The notes beneath the pieces are model-generated. The model made no database searches. It saw only the letters and a list, made by a program, of their open reading frames with translations, and was not told where the DNA came from. From JAIEPW01 sp964471915 (lineage in GTDB: Bacteria; Acidobacteriota; Terriglobia; Bryobacterales; Bryobacteraceae), in NCBI GenBank assembly GCA_964471915.1, contig CAYYID010000018.1, positions 29,606 through 93,605 of the forward strand: DNA of 64,000 nt. Reading direction: 5' to 3'. Positions within the stretch are counted from its first letter, which is position 1; each line of letters opens with the position of its first letter. Shown piece after piece: positions 53,630 to 61,279 of the stretch. Position numbers and translations under genes: made by a program.

Positions 53630-54960
53630 CAGGCCATCCACCTTTCGAGCGCCCGCTCCACCTGGACGCCGCGGGATCCCTTGAAGAGGATCGCGTCGCC
53701 GGGACGGGCCTGGTCGCGAAGGAAATCGCCTGCCGCTTCCGGAGTCTCGAAAAAGAACGCGGCGCCAACTGCTTGGCCGGCACCTTTGGCTGCGTCCACC
53801 ATGTGGCAGGCCGCGCCGCGTATCCCAACGAGCAGGTTAACCCCAGCCTGCGCGACGTAGTTTCCTACCTCGCGATGCAAGGGCTCGGCCCAATGACCGA
53901 GTTCGAGCATCTCCCCCAGCACGGCAATGCGCCGTTGCGCCGGTTGATCCTTCAGCACGTCGATCATGGACCGAACGGCCTCCGGATTGGAGTTGTAGCA
54001 ATCGTTATAAACCAAAACCCCGTGCCATGTAAACTGCTCCCCCCGCATTTTCAAGGGGCTCAGATCGCGCACCGCGGCGGTGAGGGAGGCAGGGGCAAGA
54101 CCGTGCAGGCCGGCGACGGCGATGCCGGCGAGAACGTTGCGGATGTTGTGAGGCCCGGCGAGGGGCGAGGCGAAGCGGACGCCATCGACGGTGAACTCGG
54201 ATCCGGCGGGGGTGTAGGCGATGTCCACGGCGCGGACCTGCGCCACAGGACCGAGGCCGAACGTGACACTGCGCCCGGGGTGGTGCTGCGCGAAGGCGAG
54301 GACCCGGGGGTCGTCGGCGTTGAGCACCGCGATGCCATCGGGCGGCAGCGCTTCGATGAGTTCCCGCTTGGCGGCGGCGATGCCCTCGATGGAGGCGAAG
54401 TTCTCGATGTGGGCGTAGCCGACGTTGGTGACCACGCCGATGCGGGGCCGCGCGACGGCGGCGATGCGGGCGATTTCGCCGGCGTGGTTCATGCCCATCT
54501 CGAGCACGGCGGCGCGCGCCTCATCCGGCAGGCGGAGGATGGAGAGCGGGACGCCGATCTCGTTGTTGAGATTGCCGACGGTCTTGCCGGTGGGCAGGCC
54601 GGTGGCGAGCAACGCGGCGATGGCTTCCTTGGTGGTGGTCTTGCCGGCGCTGCCGGTGACGCCGATGACGTCGCCAGAGAACTGGGCGCGGGCCCAGCGG
54701 CCGAGGCGCGTCAGGCCGTTTTCGGCTACGATCTGGGGCTCGCCGGCGCCGGGGACATAGCGGTCGACGACGGCGGAGGCGGCTCCCTTGGCGAAGGCGG
54801 CGGCGACGTGGTCGTGGCCGTCGTGATGGGGCCCGCGCAGGGCGAAGAAGAGATCGCCCAGGGCGAGAGTCCGCGAATCGATCGAGTAGCCGGAGATCAC
54901 GGCATCCGTAACGAGAGCGACGCCAAGCGCGCGGGCGAGTTCGGCGAGGGGGAAGCGCAT
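53629..54960 (-). CDS. murF: UDP-N-acetylmuramoyl-tripeptide-D-Ala-D-Ala ligase
   Basis: The 443-residue ligase adds D-Ala-D-Ala. It shows ISGYSIDSRTLALGDLFFALRG at the N-terminus, the ATP loop GVTGSAGKTTTKEAIAALL near residue 105, EMGMNHAGEIARIA and NDCYNSNPEAVRSMI. Both ends are coupled by TGATG: start with the murE stop codon, stop with the mraY start. Normal length. Confidence 0.95.
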   Translation of the reverse strand: MRFPLAELARALGVALVTDAVISGYSIDSRTLALGDLFFALRGPHHDGHDHVAAAFAKGAASAVVDRYVPGAGEPQIVAENGLTRLGRWARAQFSGDVIGVTGSAGKTTTKEAIAALLATGLPTGKTVGNLNNEIGVPLSILRLPDEARAAVLEMGMNHAGEIARIAAVARPRIGVVTNVGYAHIENFASIEGIAAAKRELIEALPPDGIAVLNADDPRVLAFAQHHPGRSVTFGLGPVAQVRAVDIAYTPAGSEFTVDGVRFASPLAGPHNIRNVLAGIAVAGLHGLAPASLTAAVRDLSPLKMRGEQFTWHGVLVYNDCYNSNPEAVRSMIDVLKDQPAQRRIAVLGEMLELGHWAEPLHREVGNYVAQAGVNLLVGIRGAACHMVDAAKGAGQAVGAAFFFETPEAAGDFLRDQARPGDAILFKGSRGVQVERALERWMA

Positions 54961-56423
54961 CAGCCGGCGTACCCCATTTCCGCAAGCGCGGCGCGCGCCT
55001 GCTCGCGATCGTCGAAGTGGACGGTGCGGTCCTTCAGGACCTGGTACGGCTCGTGCCCTTTTCCGGCAAGTAGCACGATGTCGCCGGACCCGGCTTGGGC
55101 CAGGGCCAGGCGGATGGCGCGGGCGCGGTCGGGTTCGGCGACGTGGGGCGTATCGAAGCGGCGCAGGCCGACGAGGGCGTCGTTGATGATGTCGAGCGGA
55201 TCCTCGGAACGCGGGTTATCGGACGTCAGGACGACGTAGTCGCTGAGTTCCGCGGCGGCCCTCCCCATGAGGGGACGCTTGGCGCGGTCGCGGTCGCCGC
55301 CGCAGCCGAACAGGGTGATCACGCGGCCGCGGGTAAGGCCGCGGGCGATAGCGATGACGTTGCGCAGCGCGTCGTCGGTGTGGGCGTAGTCCACGATGAC
55401 GCCGAAGGGCTGGCCCTGGGCGACGCGCTCGAAGCGGCCGGGCACGGCGGGACAGGCGGCGATGCCGCGCGCGATGACCTCGAGCGGCAGATCGTAGGTG
55501 AGGGCCGCGGCGGAGGCGGCGAGGATGTTGGCGACGTTGATGTGCCCGGTGAGGCCGGAGGCGATGGGCTGGCGGCGGTCCTCGTAGCAGAGGTCGAAGC
55601 GCAGTCCGTCGAGCCCGGTGTGAACGTTCTCGGCGCGAACGCCGGAGTCCCCATACCACAGGGTGCGGCCACGGACGGGAATCTTCGCGGACCAGGGATC
55701 GGCGGTGTTCAGCACGGCCCAGGACGGCGGCGGCGCGCCCGCGGGGTCGAACAGGCGGCACTTCGCGCCGAAGTAGTTCTCCATGGTGCCGTGGAAGTCG
55801 AGATGGTCGCGCGTGAAGTTGGTAAAGACGGCGGTGTGGTAAGCGATCGCGTAGATGCGGCGGAGTTCCAGGCCATGGGAGGAGACCTCCATGGATACGT
55901 GGGTTCCGCCAGCCTGCTCGACTTCGGCGAGGAAGCGCATGACGTCGAGCGACTCGGGGGTGGTGTTCACGGCGGGGAGAACACGGGCGCCGATGCGGTA
56001 CTCGATGGTCCCCATGAGGCCAGTGGTGAATCCGGCGGCCCGCAGGATCGCGTCGAGGAGGAACACGGTCGTCGTCTTGCCGTTGGTGCCGGTGACGCCG
56101 GTGAGGCGGAGGCGGGTGTCGGGGCGGCCGTGGAACTCGCGGGCGGCGACGGCGAGGGCTTCGCGGCCGTGCGGGACCTGGATCCAGGGACCGGGAAAGT
56201 CCGCGGGGGCGGACAGTTCGCTGACGACGGCGAGCGCACCGCGCTCCAGCGCCTGGCGGGCGAAGGCGCGTCCATCGGCTTTCGCGCCGGAAAAGGCGAA
56301 GAACACGTAGCCGGGCTGGATGCGGCGGGAGTCGTAGTCGAGGCCGGAGACGGCAGCCGCCGCCAGCGCCGCGGGAAGCGCGGCCTGGAGCGAGACACCC
56401 GGAAACAACTGACTTACCTTCAT
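54960..56423 (-). CDS. murE: UDP-MurNAc-tripeptide ligase, meso-DAP type
   Basis: The 487-residue ligase has DYDSRRIQPGYVFFAFSG, the P-loop LTGVTGTNGKTTTVFLL near residue 110 and the C-terminal DNPRSEDP motif. DNPR is the signature of MurE enzymes that add meso-diaminopimelate rather than lysine, so DAP-type peptidoglycan is predicted. ATG 56423 is the family start; the in-frame upstream stretch crosses a short tandem repeat and is not used. It lies 55 bp after ftsI. Confidence 0.95.
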   Translation of the reverse strand: MKVSQLFPGVSLQAALPAALAAAAVSGLDYDSRRIQPGYVFFAFSGAKADGRAFARQALERGALAVVSELSAPADFPGPWIQVPHGREALAVAAREFHGRPDTRLRLTGVTGTNGKTTTVFLLDAILRAAGFTTGLMGTIEYRIGARVLPAVNTTPESLDVMRFLAEVEQAGGTHVSMEVSSHGLELRRIYAIAYHTAVFTNFTRDHLDFHGTMENYFGAKCRLFDPAGAPPPSWAVLNTADPWSAKIPVRGRTLWYGDSGVRAENVHTGLDGLRFDLCYEDRRQPIASGLTGHINVANILAASAAALTYDLPLEVIARGIAACPAVPGRFERVAQGQPFGVIVDYAHTDDALRNVIAIARGLTRGRVITLFGCGGDRDRAKRPLMGRAAAELSDYVVLTSDNPRSEDPLDIINDALVGLRRFDTPHVAEPDRARAIRLALAQAGSGDIVLLAGKGHEPYQVLKDRTVHFDDREQARAALAEMGYAG

Positions 56424-56450
56424 GTGCCTTCTAGCGATCGAGCCTCTTTC

Positions 56451-56480
56451 AGCGCACCCACCTTTAGCGCAGCCACCTTT
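56451..56480. repeat. Tandem 15-bp direct repeat at the ftsI-murE junction
   Basis: Two adjacent 15-bp units, 56451-56465 and 56466-56480, differ at one base (AGCGCACCCACCTTT versus AGCGCAGCCACCTTT). The second unit contains part of the ftsI stop codon. The adjacent sequence (ATGGCAGCCAT) looks like a decayed third unit. This could be slippage or a minor regulatory site. Confidence 0.6.
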
Positions 56481-58476
56481 ATGGCAGCCATGCGGCGTTC
56501 GCCACCTTGAGGGGAGGGGCTGGCGGCGGCGCACTATTTGTCACTGCGGGAGCGCCGGGGACCTCCGGAAAAATCCGCCGGTCCGAGGCCGCAGCCGGAG
56601 CAGGAGATCCGGAAGCAGTCCGGACCGGCGGTTGAGTGACGGAGGATACAGACTGGACGCCGCCGGCGACGAGGACGGCCGGGCGGCTGAACTGGAGTTC
56701 GCGAGGGGGAGCTTGGGTGCTCTCGAGCGGGATGTCTTTCGGCACGTCGAGGATGCGCAGGGCGTGCATGGTGACCTCGCGGAACACGGGGGCGGCGGCG
56801 ACGCCGCCGAAGCCGGCAGATCCGCCGGAAGTGCCGTTGAGCGTGACCACCACCACGACCGCGGGATTCGCGACGGGGGCAAAGCCCATGAAGCTCGCGT
56901 TGTAGGTATGGGTGTACTTCCGGGTGGCGAGGTCGAAGATCTGCGCGGAGCCGGTCTTGCCGCCGGAGGTGTAGCCGCGGAGCGTCGCGCCCCCCTTGCC
57001 GGTACCGCGGAGAACGACGCCTTCCATCATGCCGCGCAGGGCAATGGCGGTTTCGGGCTTGATGATCCGCTTCCCGGGGGCGGGGGGGATCACTTCGACC
57101 GGCGCGCCGGGGCGCTGCTTGCTCAGAATCAGGCGGGGACGCACCCGCTGGCCGCCATTGGCGATGGCGGAGCAGGCGGCGGCCAACTGGACGGTGGTGG
57201 TGGAGATCTCGTGTCCCATGGCGAGGGACGCCAGCGAGGTCTTGCCCCACTGGCACAGCGGACGGAAGATCCCGGCGGACTCGGCCGGCAGCGGCAGGCC
57301 GGTGGACTGGCCGAAGCCGAAGTGGAGCAGATACTCGTACATACGGTCATCGCCGGCGGTGAGGGCGGCGCGAATGGCGCCGACGTTCGACGACTTGGCC
57401 AGCACGTCGGCAAGCGACAGCGTGCCGTGCGGCACGTGGTCGTGAATCACGCGGCTGCCGAGGGTGATGGAGCCGTTGCCGCAGAAGATCGGCGTCTCGG
57501 GGCGCAGGTTCGTCGTCTCGAGCGCGGCGGCGACCGTGAAGACCTTGAAGACGCTGCCGGGTTCGGAGGCATAAGTGACCGGCACGCTGTGCCGGGCCAG
57601 CGGGCTCTCCTGGCCGGAGGGCGGCAGGTTGGGATCGTAGGTCGGGTAGCTCGCGATCGCCAGCAGGTCGCCGGTGCGGGGGTTCATCACCACGACGGAG
57701 CCGGTACGGGCGTGGTGGGCATTGACGGCGCGTTCGATCTCGCGCTCGGCGACGTGCTGGATGCGGCTGTCGAGGGTAAGCTGCAGGTGCGTGCCGGAGA
57801 CGGACTTCACTTCATCGAGCACGGCGAAGGCCTGGCGCGTGACGTCGGTGAGCAGGCGCAGGGACCCGTTGGTGCCGCGCAGTTCCTCGTCGAGGGCGAG
57901 TTCGATGCCCGCGTTGCCGCGCTCGATCTTGTCCTCCTTGTGGATCATGCCGGTGGAGCCGAGTACGTGCGCGGCCAGGCGGCCGTTCGGGTAGTAGCGC
58001 TCGCTTTCCTGCTGGAACCCGACCCAGTCGAGTTTGAGTGCGCGCAGGCGCTCGGACTGCGCGGGCGGGATCTTGCGCTTCACCCAGAGGAAGCCCTGGT
58101 GCCGCTCCTGGGCGCGCTTGACGCGCTCGTAAAGCGCCTTGCGGTCGAGTTCCAGGATGCTCGAGAGCAGGTCGGCGGCGACGGCGGGATCGGGCACGCG
58201 CAGCGGGTTCATGTGGACCGAGTCCACCGGCAGGCTGATGGCGAGCAACTGGCCGTTGCGGTCCTCGATGGCGCCGCGCGCGGCCTGGATCTCGACGCTT
58301 CGGGTATGCTGCTGTTCCGCGGTGCGGCGCAGCGTGTCGTGTTCGAAGATCTGGAGCTTCACCAGGCGGCCGGTGATGACCGCCGCCCACACCGCGAGCA
58401 CGGCGATCAGCCAGCGCAAGCGGCGCTCCGGCTTCGCGCCTTCGGGCTTCGATCTTTCCGGCCTGGTCCCGCTCAT
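56479..58476 (-). CDS. ftsI: Septal peptidoglycan transpeptidase FtsI (PBP3-type)
   Basis: The 665-residue class B PBP has one N-terminal transmembrane segment (WLIAVLAVWAAVITGRLVKL), a dimerisation domain and the transpeptidase domain. The catalytic Ser is in SEPGSVFK, the SxN motif is in AKSSNVG and the third motif is GGKTGSAQ. No PASTA domains follow; a Pro/Ala-rich tail of about 90 residues ends the protein. It crosslinks septal peptidoglycan. The start is 27 bp after ftsL. Confidence 0.93.
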   Translation of the reverse strand: MSGTRPERSKPEGAKPERRLRWLIAVLAVWAAVITGRLVKLQIFEHDTLRRTAEQQHTRSVEIQAARGAIEDRNGQLLAISLPVDSVHMNPLRVPDPAVAADLLSSILELDRKALYERVKRAQERHQGFLWVKRKIPPAQSERLRALKLDWVGFQQESERYYPNGRLAAHVLGSTGMIHKEDKIERGNAGIELALDEELRGTNGSLRLLTDVTRQAFAVLDEVKSVSGTHLQLTLDSRIQHVAEREIERAVNAHHARTGSVVVMNPRTGDLLAIASYPTYDPNLPPSGQESPLARHSVPVTYASEPGSVFKVFTVAAALETTNLRPETPIFCGNGSITLGSRVIHDHVPHGTLSLADVLAKSSNVGAIRAALTAGDDRMYEYLLHFGFGQSTGLPLPAESAGIFRPLCQWGKTSLASLAMGHEISTTTVQLAAACSAIANGGQRVRPRLILSKQRPGAPVEVIPPAPGKRIIKPETAIALRGMMEGVVLRGTGKGGATLRGYTSGGKTGSAQIFDLATRKYTHTYNASFMGFAPVANPAVVVVVTLNGTSGGSAGFGGVAAAPVFREVTMHALRILDVPKDIPLESTQAPPRELQFSRPAVLVAGGVQSVSSVTQPPVRTASGSPAPAAASDRRIFPEVPGAPAVTNSAPPPAPPLKVANAAWLP

Positions 58477-58503
58477 ACTGCTACCTGCCTGGTGGTTTTC
58501 GCC

Positions 58504-58986
58504 TTAGTGGTTCAGAGCCATCTTGCCTTCGGACTTGGCGTCCTCGAGGTACACGACCTTCTGACGCGCCGGATCCCCGAAGCTGCGCGCCTTGGCGAGT
58601 TCCTCGATGCGGCCGGGCGACTTCAGGCGCGCTTCCTCGAGCGCGAGGGAAGCCTGCTCGGCGCGGAGGCGGTCGCCTTCGGCCTTAAGCTGCTCGATGC
58701 GGTAGCCCGCTAACAGCCCATAGGCGCTCGGCAGCAGCACGCCGATCACCAGCAGCACGGCGAGCCCGGCCGTGCCGATCATCTTCCAGGCCGCCTTGCC
58801 GGCGGCGGGGTCCTGGGCGCGCACGACGCGCGTATTGTCGATGCGCTTCACGAAAAAGTAGATGTCTTCGTTGGCGAAGCTTCGCAGCCGGTTATCGCCG
58901 GCGTCGCGGCGCGCGCCGGCCGCCGCCGGAGCCACCGTGTCCGCAAAGCCCATCAGCCGGTTTAGCATCGTTGCCAGTGTGGCCAT
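58504..58986 (-). CDS. ftsL: FtsL-like divisome protein
   Basis: This 160-residue protein sits at the ftsL position between rsmH and ftsI. It has a cytoplasmic N-terminus of about 65 residues (longer than in E. coli), one transmembrane segment (MIGTAGLAVLLVIGVLLPSAYGLLAG) and a coiled-coil-like periplasmic part (QLKAEGDRLRAEQASLALEEARL). FtsL is poorly conserved, so the assignment rests mostly on position and topology. Confidence 0.82.
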   Translation of the reverse strand: MATLATMLNRLMGFADTVAPAAAGARRDAGDNRLRSFANEDIYFFVKRIDNTRVVRAQDPAAGKAAWKMIGTAGLAVLLVIGVLLPSAYGLLAGYRIEQLKAEGDRLRAEQASLALEEARLKSPGRIEELAKARSFGDPARQKVVYLEDAKSEGKMALNH

Positions 58987-59020
58987 GTCACCCTTCCGCT
59001 TCGATTCGTGAGAACCGGTC

Positions 59021-59890
59021 CTACCCCAACATTTCCAGCGCGCGGAGCTTGGCGCTGCGCGACGCCGGGTTCTCCCGGACTTCTTCGTCCGTGGGCGTCA
59101 CGACGTGCTTATTCAACAGCCGCGCGCGCCCGTCCCGAGCCAGTTTCTGAAACGCGTGCTTGACCTTCCGGTCCTCGAGGGACATGAACGTCAGCACCAC
59201 CAGACGGCCGCCCGGCAGCAGTAATTCCGGCGCCGCGGCGAGCAGCTCGTCAAGCTCTTCCCATTCATGGTTCACCGCGATGCGCAGCGCCATGAACGTC
59301 TGCGTGGCGGGGTGAATTCTGCTCGTCCGGGGCGCGGCCGACTCGATCACCTTGGCCAAATGTCGAGTACTTGTGATGGGCCGCGCCCGAACGATTGCTC
59401 CAGCGATTCTCCGCGACCTCCTTTCTTCGCCGTATTGATAGATCAAATCGGCGAGTTCCTTTTCGGACCGGTAATTCACCAGGTCCGCGGCGGTCTCGTC
59501 CTGCGAACGATCCGCCCGCATGTCGACGGGGCCGTCGGCCGATAGCGAGAATCCTCGCTCGGGATCGGTCAGCTGATAACGGCTGACCCCAAGGTCGGCC
59601 AGAACCCCGTGCACCCGCCCGGCGCCTGCCGCCCGCAGGGCCGAACGTAGTCCCGAAAACGCCGTGTGCAGGAACGTCACCCGCCCGGCGGCGGCAGGGG
59701 CCAGATTCCGTTTCGCCAGCTCCAGCGATTCGGCGTCGCGATCGCAGGCCCACACCCGTCCCGTGGTCAGCCGTTCCGCGATCGCGCCCGTATGGCCTCC
59801 CAGCCCACACGTCGCGTCCACGTAACAACCGTCCGGCGTCACGCCGAGGAACTCCAGCGTTTCCCGGAGCAGGACGGGGTAGTGGTCCAT
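59021..59890 (-). CDS. rsmH: 16S rRNA (cytosine-N4)-methyltransferase RsmH
   Basis: The 289-residue methyltransferase (MraW) modifies C1402 of 16S rRNA. Blocks are HYPVLLRETLEFL, YVDATCGLGGHTGAI for SAM binding, GVLADLGVSRYQLTDPERGFS, FMALRIAVNHEWEELDELL and GGRLVVLTFMSLEDRKVKHAF. It starts 6 bp after mraZ; ftsL follows after 34 bp. No defect is seen. Confidence 0.96.
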   Translation of the reverse strand: MDHYPVLLRETLEFLGVTPDGCYVDATCGLGGHTGAIAERLTTGRVWACDRDAESLELAKRNLAPAAAGRVTFLHTAFSGLRSALRAAGAGRVHGVLADLGVSRYQLTDPERGFSLSADGPVDMRADRSQDETAADLVNYRSEKELADLIYQYGEERRSRRIAGAIVRARPITSTRHLAKVIESAAPRTSRIHPATQTFMALRIAVNHEWEELDELLAAAPELLLPGGRLVVLTFMSLEDRKVKHAFQKLARDGRARLLNKHVVTPTDEEVRENPASRSAKLRALEMLG

Positions 59891-59896
59891 ACATCG

Positions 59897-60382
59897 CTAC
59901 TTCAGCCCCTTCCCCTTGAACTTCTTCACCTTGTCGGCGAGCCCCGCCAGGGCCCGCGCCTTGCGCTGTTCGTAAACCTCGCGGCTGTAGACGTTGATGA
60001 CGTTCTTATAAACGTCCAGCCACACCTGCTGATCCTCGATACCGAGGTGCCGGCGCAGATCCGTCGGGACCAGCAGCCGCCCTTGCGCATCCATCTCCGC
60101 ATCCGCGCCGAAATGATTGGCGACCAGCGCGATGTCCTCGGCGTCCTCGGGCGAGTCCATCTCGCCGTCGAGCAAAATCTCGTTCGCTTTCCACTCCGAA
60201 ATGGGGTATATCTTGGCAGTGGTGGTATCCAACGTCGTGATGAATACCTTCTTCGTCCCAAAGCTCTCCAGGTACGCCTGGATTTCCACTGGCAGCTTCA
60301 GGCGGCCCTTGTCGTCGACGCGAGCGGAGAAAGTGCCCCTAGGAGGCTCGACGACCGCCGCCGACCTGAGATTCAAGTCCAC
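59897..60382 (-). CDS. mraZ: Transcriptional regulator MraZ
   Basis: The 161-residue protein has two SpoVT/AbrB-like domains (ARVDDKGRLKLPVEIQAYL and DAQGRLLVPTDLRRHL). MraZ represses or activates the dcw operon by binding TGG-headed repeats before its own gene. The start is GTG at 60382, in the middle of such a repeat array. The operon order downstream is normal. Confidence 0.95.
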   Translation of the reverse strand: MDLNLRSAAVVEPPRGTFSARVDDKGRLKLPVEIQAYLESFGTKKVFITTLDTTTAKIYPISEWKANEILLDGEMDSPEDAEDIALVANHFGADAEMDAQGRLLVPTDLRRHLGIEDQQVWLDVYKNVINVYSREVYEQRKARALAGLADKVKKFKGKGLK

Positions 60383-60411
60383 CTTAATCCACTTCCAACC
60401 ACTTCGGACCA
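60372..60411 (-). promoter_or_regulatory. MraZ-box array of four 10-bp repeats overlapping the start codon
   Basis: On the minus strand, four consecutive 10-bp units start with TGG: TGGTCCGAAG (60411-60402), TGGTTGGAAG (60401-60392), TGGATTAAGG (60391-60382) and TGGACTTGAA (60381-60372). The last begins inside the GTG and runs into the coding sequence. Known MraZ boxes are TGGG-type repeats at about 10-nt period. Confidence 0.75.
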
Positions 60412-60415
60412 GTTG

Positions 60416-60444
60416 AGTTTGCCACAGACCTAAGTTGATTGCAA
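60416..60444 (-). promoter_or_regulatory. Candidate dcw promoter TTGCAA-17-CAAACT
   Basis: Minus-strand TTGCAA (60444-60439) and CAAACT (60421-60416) are 17 nt apart. The -10 match is weak. The predicted start, near 60408, falls in the first MraZ repeat, as expected for autoregulation. The rest of the gap (60445-60559) holds no recognised feature. Confidence 0.35.
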
Positions 60445-60559
60445 GACAGGGGATCCTGATTTTGGAAGGTTCGTCTTTTCTTCGCCAGGGACTAGGGGAA
60501 ACACCTTACGCCGGGCCGCAGCCGCGCGGTGATGGAAGCGGCCGGCGCGCCACGACAGA

Positions 60560-61279
60560 GTGAGCGCCATGGTCCCGTTCGGCACCCTGCACTTCTCGAT
60601 TCTGGCCACGGTGCTGACCCTGGCGATCGTGGCTGCCCTGCTGACGCGGAGCGGGCGGATCGACGCCCGGCGGCTCCGGTGGGGGCTGGCGGCGTTTCTG
60701 GCCGTGAACGAGATCGTCCGCTACATCCACGACGGGTTCCAGTTTCCGAACAACCTGCCGATCCACTTATGCACGCTGACCACCTGGATGGCGGTGGCCG
60801 CGTGCGTGACGCTACGGGGACCCCTGGTGGAGTTCGTGTACTTCACGGGGATCATCGGTGCGGGGATGGCGCTGTTGACACCGGACCTGCCGAAGGACGT
60901 GCTCGCGGCCTGGCCGTCGTATGCGGGGGTCCGCTACTACGTGGAGCACGGGGCGATCATCGTCGCGGTGGCGGCCCTGGTCTTCGGCGGACTCGCGCCG
61001 CTGCGCGCCGGGGCGGTGTGGCGCACGGTTCTGCAGCTCAATGTGTACACCCTGCTGCTGGGGGCGTTCAACTGGTGCTACGGAACGAACTACATGTACC
61101 TGTGCCGCAAGCCGAACAATCCGTCGTTGCTCGACCTTATGGGCCCCTGGCCGGTTTACACCATCGTCGTGGAGTTGGTGGGAGTACTGCTGTTCTGGCT
61201 GCTGTACCTGCCGGTGCGGCCGAAGCCGGATCATTCGGCGCGCAGCGCGGCGAGCGGCCTGGCCCGCAGCACCCTCTGA
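60560..61279 (+). CDS. TIGR02206 (YwaF-like) integral membrane protein
   Basis: The 239-residue polytopic protein has about six to seven transmembrane helices. NNLPIHLCTLTTW near residue 62 is the TIGR02206/YwaF signature, and NWCYGTNYMYLCRKPNNPSLLDLMGPWP near 175 is also typical. The function is unknown. The start could be GTG 60560 or ATG 60569; neither has a strong ribosome site. Its 3' end overlaps the convergent permease gene by 49 bp. Confidence 0.85.
   Translation: MSAMVPFGTLHFSILATVLTLAIVAALLTRSGRIDARRLRWGLAAFLAVNEIVRYIHDGFQFPNNLPIHLCTLTTWMAVAACVTLRGPLVEFVYFTGIIGAGMALLTPDLPKDVLAAWPSYAGVRYYVEHGAIIVAVAALVFGGLAPLRAGAVWRTVLQLNVYTLLLGAFNWCYGTNYMYLCRKPNNPSLLDLMGPWPVYTIVVELVGVLLFWLLYLPVRPKPDHSARSAASGLARSTL

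Noticed and set aside
53630..53641. GTG 53641 as the mraY start
   Set aside because: ATG 53629 gives the conserved MLYWLLF start and the TGATG overlap seen elsewhere in the cluster.
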